Source: Pseudomonadota bacterium
GTDB taxonomy: Bacteria > Myxococcota_A > UBA796 > GCA-2862545
Assembly (NCBI GenBank): GCA_947505245.1
Contig: CANNIZ010000010.1
Span: forward strand, 46,424 to 110,423
DNA length: 64,000 bases
Direction of reading: 5' to 3'
The notes below the pieces were generated by a model. That model ran no database searches. It worked only from the letters and a program-made list of their open reading frames with translations, and had not been told where the DNA came from. How positions within the stretch are numbered: the stretch's first letter is position 1; every line of letters starts with the position of its first letter. A program made the translations under genes and the position numbers. Shown one piece after another: positions 1-8,438 of this stretch.

Positions 1-2106
1 CGTCTGGGCGAGGGCGTCCACCGCGCGACGGCGTACCCACTGGGCCCACGACGGGGTCCCGAGGTGCTCGCGAATCACCGTGGCGGCGCGCGGATCCCGC
101 GTCTTGCCGAGCGCGGTGAGGGCTGATCCGAGCAGGTGCCAGGTGGGGAGGTCCTCGCCGAGCACGGTGATGAGCGCGTCCACCACCTTGGTGTCGCGGT
201 ACTGCCCGAGGGCGTCGACGACGGCGCGGCGCGCGCGGGGCTCCTTCTCGGAGTTCAGGGCTGCGAGCATCGCGTCGCGACCTTCTTCACCGCCGCGGCG
301 GCCGATCTGCGCGGCGAGGTCGGCTCGGACGCCGTAGAACGGGTGCTCGTCGCGGGCCTTGACCACGGCGCGAAACGCGGCGGCAGAACCTTCGTCGAGC
401 AGCGCGCGCGCGGCACGCGAGGCGAGCACGGGGCAGGCGTCGGAAAGCAGCCGCTCGAGCCACTCGCGAGGGGCCTCGAGCTCCAGGCGCGAGAGCACGC
501 GGAAGCCGGGGTCGACGCGGACAGTGGAGACGTCCACGCCTTTGAGGGGCACCGCGAACGTTCGCTCGCGGTCGGCGATCTGCAGGTCCACGGTGGTGGT
601 GCGCCCGTCGGTGCCGATGACCTCGATGTGGAGCGGGAACGCGTACACGTTCGGGACGCCATCACCCGTCTGCTTCTGCTTGACCGTGACGCACAACAGG
701 TCGCCGTCCCGGGCGATCTTCACGTTCAGGACGGGGTGCCCGGGCGAAAAGATCCACTGCTGGAAGAACCGGTCCAGGTTCCGTCCGGTCGTGTCTTCCA
801 GCGCGCGTTGGAAGTCGCGCGTGTGCGCGGTCTTGTGGGCGCGGGAAGCGAGGTACACCTTCACGCCGGCCCAGAACGCGTCGGCGCCGAGCTCGTTGCG
901 GAGCGTGGCGAGCACGCAGGCGCCCTTCTCGTACAGGTGCCGGTCGAACACGTCGATCGGCTCTTTGAAGTCGTAGCTCACGATCGGGCGGCGGTACCGG
1001 CTGCCCTCCTCCTCGAAGTACGATCGCGCGAGGTCGTGCCGGAGCCACGTCGCGGACGCCGCATCACGGGCGTGCTCGAACCACACGGCCTCCATGAACG
1101 TGGCCCACGACTCGTTCAGCCAGCCTTGCGACCAGTCCTGGCAGGTGACGAGGTCGCCGAACCATTGGTGCGCGAGCTCGTGGCTGACGAGCGAGTCGGC
1201 CTCCCACTCGAGCGCGGCCTTCTGATCGACGAGCAGCAGGCGCGTCATCGTCGTGCAGGCGGTGTTCTCCATGCCGCCGAACACGAATTCATGCACCACC
1301 ACCTGATCGTAGCGCGGCCACGGGTAGTCCGTCCCCGTGAGCGTGCTGAACAGCTCCATCATCTCGGGCGTGCGGCCCATCGCGCGCTGGACGGCCTCTT
1401 CGTCACCGACGGGGACGAGGTAGCGAACGGGCTTGTCGCGCCACGACGTCTCGATCGTGGTGAGCTTCGCCGCCACGGCGGTGAGCAGGTACGCGGGCAT
1501 CGGCTCGCGCTGCTCGAACTGAGCCCACGAGCGGCCGTTGCGGTCGCCCCCGCCGACGCGGACGCCGTTGGAGAGCAGCGTGTAGCCGGGCGGCCCTTCG
1601 AGCTCGATCGACCACGCGTGTTTGGTGCGCGGGTGATCGTGGCACGGGAACACGAAATGCGCGTCTTCATCCTGGCATTGCGTCCACGCCGACCACGGGC
1701 GCTCCGACGCGTGGGGGACGGGTCCGGTGAAGTACAGGCCGTGCCGCGGGTTCTCGCCGCGCCAGTGGACGATGACCGCCGTTTTTGCGCCATCGACGCG
1801 GAGCTTGCCACCTTCGGTGCGCCACAGGAGCGGCCCGCCGTCGGCGTCCGTCACCCCTTCGACCGTGACCTCGTCGAGGTCGAGCACGAGCACGCCGCTG
1901 TACGCAGGCATTTGGCGGAAGCGGATTGTCGCGCTGCCATCGAAGCGCTGTTCGGACGGCCACAGGTTCAGCCGCAACGCGATGTGTTCGATCGCTACGG
2001 TGCGGTCGGGCCCATAGCTCGCCTCCACGCCGGGCTCTGCGTAGGGGAGACGGTCATCGGCGGAGAAGCCGACGAGGCCGTGCTCGTGACGGTGGGACAG
2101 GCACAC
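1..2106 (-). CDS. M1 family zinc aminopeptidase (partial, 3' end outside window)
   Basis: Zinc metallopeptidase of the M1 (PepN / leukotriene A4 hydrolase) family, which removes N-terminal residues from peptides. Read on the minus strand, the frame is open from a GTG at 2106 to the left edge (about 702 codons). The start is chosen because GGAGG lies 7 bases upstream. Visible motifs are GGMEN (exopeptidase substrate motif, about 1250-1285) and HELAHQWFGD followed by WLNESWATFME (HExxH plus the distal Glu zinc ligand, about 1100-1200). An N-terminal beta-sandwich-like region precedes them, and a helical C-terminal region continues past base 1. It sits 52 bases downstream of murG on the same strand. 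The C-terminus is missing only because of the window edge. Family assignment is secure; substrate preference is not. Confidence 0.93.
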   Translation of the reverse strand, partial: MCLSHRHEHGLVGFSADDRLPYAEPGVEASYGPDRTVAIEHIALRLNLWPSEQRFDGSATIRFRQMPAYSGVLVLDLDEVTVEGVTDADGGPLLWRTEGGKLRVDGAKTAVIVHWRGENPRHGLYFTGPVPHASERPWSAWTQCQDEDAHFVFPCHDHPRTKHAWSIELEGPPGYTLLSNGVRVGGGDRNGRSWAQFEQREPMPAYLLTAVAAKLTTIETSWRDKPVRYLVPVGDEEAVQRAMGRTPEMMELFSTLTGTDYPWPRYDQVVVHEFVFGGMENTACTTMTRLLLVDQKAALEWEADSLVSHELAHQWFGDLVTCQDWSQGWLNESWATFMEAVWFEHARDAASATWLRHDLARSYFEEEGSRYRRPIVSYDFKEPIDVFDRHLYEKGACVLATLRNELGADAFWAGVKVYLASRAHKTAHTRDFQRALEDTTGRNLDRFFQQWIFSPGHPVLNVKIARDGDLLCVTVKQKQTGDGVPNVYAFPLHIEVIGTDGRTTTVDLQIADRERTFAVPLKGVDVSTVRVDPGFRVLSRLELEAPREWLERLLSDACPVLASRAARALLDEGSAAAFRAVVKARDEHPFYGVRADLAAQIGRRGGEEGRDAMLAALNSEKEPRARRAVVDALGQYRDTKVVDALITVLGEDLPTWHLLGSALTALGKTRDPRAATVIREHLGTPSWAQWVRRRAVDALAQT

Positions 2107-2158
2107 AGGGCCACCTCCGGAGGGTCGCACCGGTAACCCACGGCGGGGCGACGCGCCT

Positions 2159-3238
2159 TTACGACTTCAGCAGCGACTCGACGATGTCGGCTGCGCGTTC
2201 GGCGGCGTCCAGCCGCGCCTCACGCTTTGCGGCGGCGGCCATGATCTGCAGCTTCGCGGAATCGCTCGCGAGTTCGCGCACGACGCCGACGCACGCGTCG
2301 ATGACCCAGCCCTTCTCGACGAGGACAGCGGCTGCCCCGGCCTTCTCGAGCCCGCGGGCGTTCTCTTCCTGGTGGTTCTCGGTGACGTTCGGGCTCGGGA
2401 TCAACAGCGACGCGCGCCCCGTCGCGCAAAGCTCGGCGAGCGTGGAAGAACCTGCGCGGCAGACGACGAGGTCGGCGACGGCGTAGGCGGTGCCCATGCG
2501 ATCTTCGTAGCCGCGCACGGACACACCTGAAGGGATCGGGTCGAGCGCCTTCGTCACCTCGGCCTCATACTTCGGGCCGGTGACGTGCAGGATCTGGTAC
2601 GTGCGCTGCGGATCGCGGGCGCACGCGATCGCGAGCTCGTTCAGGCGCTGCGCCCCGAGGGAGCCGCCGACGAACACGACGATCGGACGTGAGGGTTCGA
2701 GGCCGTACCGTTCCTTGGCGTCTGCGCGGTTTCCGTCGAGGATCTTCGTGTTCACGGGCACGCCGACGACGGTGGTGGGCGCGTGGCCGGGCATTCGCGT
2801 GCGAGTGGCCTCGAACGTGAGCAGGACGGCCTGCGCGACGCGCGCGCAGAGCTTGTTCGCGAGGCCGGGGACGACGTTCGCTTCGTGGATTGCGCGCCCG
2901 GCGCCGCGCAGCCAGGCCGCGAGCACGGGCGGGGCCGAGATGTAGCCACCGACGCCGAGCACGGCGTCGACGCTGTCGGCGGCGAGCATCGATCGGGTCG
3001 CCCACGTCGAGCGCGCGAGGCCGAGCGCGAACCGGATCTTCCCGAGCAGCCCGGCGCGCGGGTACTGCAGCGCGTGCACGGCGCGAAACTCGTAGCCACG
3101 TTCGGGCGCGACACGCCCTTCGAGGCGGTCTGCGTCGCCATAGTAGAGGACCTTGTGCCCGCGCGCGCGGAGCACATCTCCGATGGCGAGCGCCGGGTAC
3201 ACGTGACCTCCGGTCCCCCCACCTGCGAGCACGATCAC
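2159..3238 (-). CDS. murG: UDP-GlcNAc:undecaprenyl-PP-MurNAc-pentapeptide GlcNAc transferase (MurG)
   Basis: Glycosyltransferase (GT28) that converts lipid I to lipid II on the cytoplasmic face of the inner membrane, in peptidoglycan synthesis. The N-terminus has the family GGGTGGHVYPALAI loop. Further on are the Rossmann segments VVFVGGSLGAQRLN and CRAGSSTLAELCATG (UDP-sugar binding), and NHQEENARGLEKAGAA near the end. A GTG start at 3238 is chosen because the protein then begins at the first beta strand (VIVLAGGG) and GAGG lies just upstream; this gives 359 aa, close to E. coli MurG. It starts 8 bases after the stop of the 1730-aa HSP90-like paralogue and is probably cotranscribed with it. 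No ftsW, murC or other cell-division-cluster gene is adjacent, so this copy is outside the usual dcw context. Confidence 0.95.
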   Translation of the reverse strand: MIVLAGGGTGGHVYPALAIGDVLRARGHKVLYYGDADRLEGRVAPERGYEFRAVHALQYPRAGLLGKIRFALGLARSTWATRSMLAADSVDAVLGVGGYISAPPVLAAWLRGAGRAIHEANVVPGLANKLCARVAQAVLLTFEATRTRMPGHAPTTVVGVPVNTKILDGNRADAKERYGLEPSRPIVVFVGGSLGAQRLNELAIACARDPQRTYQILHVTGPKYEAEVTKALDPIPSGVSVRGYEDRMGTAYAVADLVVCRAGSSTLAELCATGRASLLIPSPNVTENHQEENARGLEKAGAAAVLVEKGWVIDACVGVVRELASDSAKLQIMAAAAKREARLDAAERAADIVESLLKS

Positions 3239-3245
3239 GGCCACC

Positions 3246-6200
3246 TCAACCCCCTTTTGGGCTCGTAACATCGCGCAGCTCGGTGGCGACGCGCAGCAGG
3301 GTCTCCAATTCGTCGTCGACCGTGGGGGTCGGGACGAGTCGCGCGACCAGCTCCCAGGCGGCGAACACGGCGCTCGCGCCGCCTTGGACGTCAGGCGTGT
3401 GTTCGTCGCGAAATTGCTGCATCGTAAGCGTCGGAGCCAGGCGTTTGGCGACCTTCAGGGTCTGCTGCCGCTGCCGATCGCGTGCCGATTTGGACACCGT
3501 TTTGGAGTCGTCGACGCGACCCGCATTCCCGTACAACAGCTTCCACCACCGGGCGGAATCGGCATCGGGCAGAGCGACGGGGACGGGCTTTCGGTCGTTG
3601 ACGAGCGCGCGGATCGCGCCGAAGGTCAGCGGCAGTCCATCTGGATCCACGAACCATGCCACGGGGTCCCAGGCGGGCCCGGGAGGCCCGTCGAGGGCGA
3701 TGAGGCGTACCACCAGCGCGATCCGGTTCACCTGCAACTCGCGCGTGAGGAGGTCCCCTGCGGAGGCGTCGATCGCGGCGCGTTCGGCGGGTTGCAGCGT
3801 GACGGTGGTGAACGCAAGATCGACCGCGAAAGGACCCTCGACAAAGCCTGCGAGGCCGGGAACTCCGATGTCCAGCGCTCGGACGCGCGACCCGTCGACC
3901 ACCACCGCGACCTCGGACCGGCCATCGGGATCGGCCAGCCACAGGCGCCCTTTCATCGGAGTGTGATCGATCGTCGCTTCGAGCGTTCCCGCGGCGATCC
4001 GGCCGGGGCGAGCGAAGCGGTTGGACGCGCGGCGCTGGCGCCCTGCAAGCTCCGTCTTGAGCGCCGCATCGCCGTCGACGACGACAAACGCGTCCGCCAG
4101 CCGCTCCCGCGCGAGCTCGTCGAGCTGGATGTACCTGCGCGTCTCGAGGCTCCAGGCCTGGCCGGGCCGCACGGCGCGGATCTCGGGCTCACCCGCGAGC
4201 GTGTACAACGAGACACGTTGGCTGCGCGTGTCGGCGAACAGCGGGAGCTGGGCGAGGCGGGCTGCGGGCGACGAGGGATCCATCTGGCGGACGGCGGCCC
4301 GGAGTGCGTCGGCGTCGGGGCAGCAGGCAAACAGCGCGTGTTCGAACACGTCGCGGTACACCGCGGCGGACGGGTCGGCGTCGATCATCGCGTGTAGGAC
4401 GCGAAGGGCGGCGCGCTCGAGCGCGACCTCGAGGGACGCGCGACCGTCCTGAGCGAGCCCGTCCCAGCGCGGGGTCGGGGTAAAGTCGGGTGATCCGAGC
4501 CAGCCGCGCAGCGGCACGATCCTGTCCCACGCCAACGCGGTGATCAGGATGGATCGGTTGTAGATCTCCACGCGGGATTCTGCGTCCGCGAGCCCGACCG
4601 ACCCCTTGAACCCTGGAACGTCCACGGAATGCCGCCCAGGCGGCTCGGCGCCGGGTTCGCTCTGGTGCCGGGTCGCCACCGGGTCGAGATCGACGAGGTC
4701 TTTGTACCGGGTGCGGAGTCGCTCCAGGCGCGCGCCCGAGGCGAGGAGAGGCGGCTCTCCCGCGACAAACGGCTTGCAGCGTCGGCTCACCGTGCCGATC
4801 ACCCCGTCCCTCGCGTAGCGGTCGTCGAGATCGTCGCGGCTCGCGAGCCCGTCCGACCCGAACGGGAGCACCTTCAGGCCGCGTCCGGCGTCGCTCATCG
4901 CGTAACTGAGCGTGACGTCGGGGTGCCCGGCGAGAGCGTGTTCACGGACCCAGCCGAGCAGGGTGTCGCGCGCGAACGCGTGGGCGGCGGCTGCGATCGC
5001 GGCGCACGTGGAATCCCAGGCGGGCGTCGCCGTCGCGCGGGTGAGGGCGCGATCGGGCGTGATCGAGGGGCCTGAGACGACGACCTGCACAGAGATCGGG
5101 AACGCGACCACGATGGGGGCGAGCGGGATCCCCTCGTGCAGCGGCTGGATGTGGAGCTGCCCGCTGCTCGCGAACAAGCCCACCTCCCCGACGTGACCGT
5201 CGAGTTTGAGCGGGGCCCTCGCGATGGCGTTCTCGGCGACGGTCGCGCGGCGACGCGGCGTGTTGCCGAGCTTTCGCAGCGCCTCGCGGTGCTCCTCGAC
5301 CTCGGTGGAACCGTCCGCGAGCTTGCCGACGAGGGTGATGAGTTCGACCCCGTCCGGCTCGTACAGGTACCATTCGTGGGGGGCGGGTCCGGGCTTTACG
5401 CTCACGGGCAAGCGGCGAGGAGTCGCCCCGTTCCGCGTCGCTTCGATGATCGCGTCGATCGAAACCGGCTCCCCATCGACGCGGCGGATCAATCTGAGCT
5501 TCCGCAGCCGCGTATTCGTCGCGGTGGACAACTGTTTGGGCTTGGTCCGCGACACCAGCGCGAGCCACGCGGACCGGTCGTCTCCGGGGTCGTCTCCGCT
5601 CACGGCGGCGAGGGCTTCCTCCACGAGCGATTCGAATTCGCGTGACGCGCGGGCGCCGATGCGGCGCAGCAGCTCCCCGTCACGCGGTCCGTCGAACGTG
5701 TCGTTCGGCGCGACGGCAGGCCCCCACGCGGCGACCCACGCGCCGCCGGGGCCGGGCTTTCGCGAGCCGAGCACGCGGTTCTGCCAGCGGACCTCAACGT
5801 GCTGAAGGCCGGCCTCGCTGGGGTTCTTCGGCAGCAGCACCACGCCTTCGTACTCGCCCTCGCTGGCGAACGTGCGCGTGGCGAGCGCGGCCGGCTGGAT
5901 CGCGTCGGGCTGCTGGAGGAACTTCACGTGGGCCGCTCGCATCGTCGCGAGCCGGGTGGTGCCGTCGGTAGCGGCCTTCCCCAGCCACAACAACAGGACG
6001 TCCGAATGCGCCTTCGAGGTCGCGATGACGACGTCGGGGAACGGAAATCCGGGCGGTGGCGCCTCGCGGACGATTACGGTGGGCTGCTTGTTTGCGGCGC
6101 GCGCGTCGAGGTCGGCGAACGTGAGCGCGGTGCCGTCGGTGGTGGTGACCGCCGGGCACGGGAACAACGAGGCATCGTGTCGAGAGACCAGCCCTGAGGC

Positions 6201-8438
6201 CATCGCCCACGCGAGGACCCGCGGATCGACGCGGAGCGCGCTCACGCCGATCGCGAGCCAGTGTGCGACGGCGAGCTCGTTAATGGCGGGTCCGAGGAGC
6301 TTTGGAAGCTTCGCGACGAGGTCGGTCGCGAGCCGGTCGTGCGCCCGGTTCACGTCCGCGTCAGGCACGTCGATCACGCCAACGACGCCGGCGAACGCGA
6401 GCTGCAGGTTCAGCGTCTCGACGGGGTAGCCGTCGCGAAGGATCTCGATCACCGAGTCGCCGCGCCCAAGGCGCTGCGGCACGGCAAGTTGGCCCTTCAA
6501 GCCGGGCTGCTCGACGTCCACGACGAGCAGACCGAGGTCGTGGTTCAGCTGCGCGGGTCGGCGCGGAACGGAGAGGCGGCGCTCGCGAGCGACCTCGTCG
6601 TGGACGACGTCCGCCGAGGCACATCCGAGCCAGCGCTCGAAGCGGGTGCCGGGCGCGAGGATCAGCAGGTTCGGAAGCAGCCGCGGCGGGCAACCCTCGG
6701 GGATCGCATCGATCGCGTACCAGTCGTCCACTGCCGTGACGTCCACGAGCCCGATGCGGCGACCCTCACCGGTGCGAAACACCGGCGCGGCGAGCAGCTC
6801 GGGGTCGAGTCGGGCGCGCACCCTCGCGGCAAATTTGGAGCCGACATGTTCGGTGGTCGTGATCGCTGCGCAAAGCGCGCCGAGCGCGACCTGGCCGCGG
6901 GGACCTCCCTGTAGCGCCAGGCTCCTCAGCTCGGCGTACATGCCCTCAGTGAGCGCCGCGGTGATGCGCCTCCAGCCGGTTGAGCCCCGGTCGGCCGCCT
7001 TGAAGTCCGGGTCGGCGGTGAGCTCGCTGTCGGTCGCGATAGCGACATACATCCCGCCCACCGCGGGCAAGGTCACCCGCTCCAGGACGCGACCGCGCAG
7101 CAGTACCGTGAGTGTACAAATCGCTGCTTCGGGCTCGGTCAGGGTGACGAGCCGGATGGCGCCCTGTAACGGCCCTGCATCGATCAGCGTTTGCGGCCCG
7201 CCCAGACGCGGCACCGCGGCGACGGCGGCGTTTTCGCGTTTCCTGCCGTCCGCGCGGCGTGCGAGATCGCGCGCGACGTCGCCGAGGCACCCTTGGACGT
7301 TGGCTTCGAGCCACGGCCCGAGCTCGGCCCCGAACACGACGTAGGGCGGATCGGCCTGTTCGTACAGGTCCGGGACCGCGGTCCACGCAGGCGCCGGCAC
7401 GAGCGCCGTGAGCGCCGTGTAGGTCCAGGACCGGCCGCGAAGATCGGTGGCGCAGGGCTCGCCCGCGATCGCGCCGAGGCCGCGCGAACGGCGCCGGAGC
7501 TCGCTGATCGCGACCCGGACCAGCGCGGCGTCCGGGTTCCGTCCCGCGAGCGTGTGCAAGAGGTCGGCGACCGCGTGGTCGATCGCGGTGGTCGCCCCGG
7601 TCCACGACTCGTCCTGGACCACCGCGGATCGGGAGGCGTTCAGGCGGAGCTGCGGGTCGTCGAACCACCCGACGACCTCATAGCGGGCGGCGCTCGTTCG
7701 TTCGTCGCGCGGCATGACGACGGCGTAGTGGGCGACGACGATGCCGTGGCGAAGAATGTCGATGCGGCCGGAGCCTGTCGCCGGCACCAACCAGAGCGCG
7801 CCGGAGCGTCCAGCGTTTGGAGCCACCGCCAGCGCGCCGAGGTGAACTTCCGGTCCCTGGGCGCGTGGGAGCGGCTTCCCGTTGACGACGATCGGCACGG
7901 GGTACCAACGCGACGCGCCGCGGATCAGCCGCGTCTCGACGGGCTCCTGGAACATGAACACGAGCGCTTCGGCGATCGTGGCCTGACCGAGCTGCTCGCG
8001 GAGGTCGAAACGGACGCCGTGGAGGGGGTCAACGAGCGGCTTCGCTACCGTCTCGGTCGGGTCGGTGATCTCGATCCGGTGCGCGCCGTCGTCGTCGCCG
8101 CGGTCGATCCGCAACCAGCGCGGCTTTAGCGCGAGCGAGCTGATGGCTGCGAGGGCGAGGTGCTGCAGCATCCGGCCGTGGTCATCGTCGGGCGTCCCGA
8201 ACAGGTGGTCGAACAGCGCCTCGAGCTCGTCGCGCGAGGGGGCGTCTCCCTGCCAGGCCGCGACGAAGTCGTCGGAGTCGTTGGTGACTGCGACCCGCTC
8301 CGCCTGCCCGCACCGAGCTGCGACGAGCACCTCGAGGACGTACCGGTAGGGGTCCTCGAGCTGGAATTTCTCCATCTTGTCGAGCGCGCGGCGACGGTCG
8401 ACGCGGAACCGGCCCTGGCCGATGACCTCGCCGCTCAT
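3246..8438 (-). CDS. Giant degenerate HSP90-like (GHKL) paralogue, 1730 aa
   Basis: Large cytoplasmic-looking protein of unknown function. Its N-terminus aligns by eye, nearly without gaps, with the smaller GHKL ATPase encoded just upstream: DPYRYVLE at 29-36 matches DPYAFVRE there. The ATP-site residues are lost, however. The N-box Asn is Ala40, the DDGEG loop reads WQGDA (62-66), and the GKFGIGF lid reads LQHLALA (91-97). After a middle region with an HSP90-like LRLNASRSAV segment, the rest appears built from about five diverged copies of one module: a (K/G)G-containing strand pair, then a G-x-x-[VL] hairpin, then an acidic stretch. These lie near residues 446, 646-706, 1081-1110, 1275-1333 and 1494-1557. 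No signal peptide or membrane segment is evident. The ATG overlaps the upstream stop by four bases (ATGA), implying translational coupling. It may be a pseudo-ATPase scaffold reminiscent of sacsin-type proteins; function not recognised. Confidence 0.8.
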   Translation of the reverse strand: MSGEVIGQGRFRVDRRRALDKMEKFQLEDPYRYVLEVLVAARCGQAERVAVTNDSDDFVAAWQGDAPSRDELEALFDHLFGTPDDDHGRMLQHLALAAISSLALKPRWLRIDRGDDDGAHRIEITDPTETVAKPLVDPLHGVRFDLREQLGQATIAEALVFMFQEPVETRLIRGASRWYPVPIVVNGKPLPRAQGPEVHLGALAVAPNAGRSGALWLVPATGSGRIDILRHGIVVAHYAVVMPRDERTSAARYEVVGWFDDPQLRLNASRSAVVQDESWTGATTAIDHAVADLLHTLAGRNPDAALVRVAISELRRRSRGLGAIAGEPCATDLRGRSWTYTALTALVPAPAWTAVPDLYEQADPPYVVFGAELGPWLEANVQGCLGDVARDLARRADGRKRENAAVAAVPRLGGPQTLIDAGPLQGAIRLVTLTEPEAAICTLTVLLRGRVLERVTLPAVGGMYVAIATDSELTADPDFKAADRGSTGWRRITAALTEGMYAELRSLALQGGPRGQVALGALCAAITTTEHVGSKFAARVRARLDPELLAAPVFRTGEGRRIGLVDVTAVDDWYAIDAIPEGCPPRLLPNLLILAPGTRFERWLGCASADVVHDEVARERRLSVPRRPAQLNHDLGLLVVDVEQPGLKGQLAVPQRLGRGDSVIEILRDGYPVETLNLQLAFAGVVGVIDVPDADVNRAHDRLATDLVAKLPKLLGPAINELAVAHWLAIGVSALRVDPRVLAWAMASGLVSRHDASLFPCPAVTTTDGTALTFADLDARAANKQPTVIVREAPPPGFPFPDVVIATSKAHSDVLLLWLGKAATDGTTRLATMRAAHVKFLQQPDAIQPAALATRTFASEGEYEGVVLLPKNPSEAGLQHVEVRWQNRVLGSRKPGPGGAWVAAWGPAVAPNDTFDGPRDGELLRRIGARASREFESLVEEALAAVSGDDPGDDRSAWLALVSRTKPKQLSTATNTRLRKLRLIRRVDGEPVSIDAIIEATRNGATPRRLPVSVKPGPAPHEWYLYEPDGVELITLVGKLADGSTEVEEHREALRKLGNTPRRRATVAENAIARAPLKLDGHVGEVGLFASSGQLHIQPLHEGIPLAPIVVAFPISVQVVVSGPSITPDRALTRATATPAWDSTCAAIAAAAHAFARDTLLGWVREHALAGHPDVTLSYAMSDAGRGLKVLPFGSDGLASRDDLDDRYARDGVIGTVSRRCKPFVAGEPPLLASGARLERLRTRYKDLVDLDPVATRHQSEPGAEPPGRHSVDVPGFKGSVGLADAESRVEIYNRSILITALAWDRIVPLRGWLGSPDFTPTPRWDGLAQDGRASLEVALERAALRVLHAMIDADPSAAVYRDVFEHALFACCPDADALRAAVRQMDPSSPAARLAQLPLFADTRSQRVSLYTLAGEPEIRAVRPGQAWSLETRRYIQLDELARERLADAFVVVDGDAALKTELAGRQRRASNRFARPGRIAAGTLEATIDHTPMKGRLWLADPDGRSEVAVVVDGSRVRALDIGVPGLAGFVEGPFAVDLAFTTVTLQPAERAAIDASAGDLLTRELQVNRIALVVRLIALDGPPGPAWDPVAWFVDPDGLPLTFGAIRALVNDRKPVPVALPDADSARWWKLLYGNAGRVDDSKTVSKSARDRQRQQTLKVAKRLAPTLTMQQFRDEHTPDVQGGASAVFAAWELVARLVPTPTVDDELETLLRVATELRDVTSPKGG

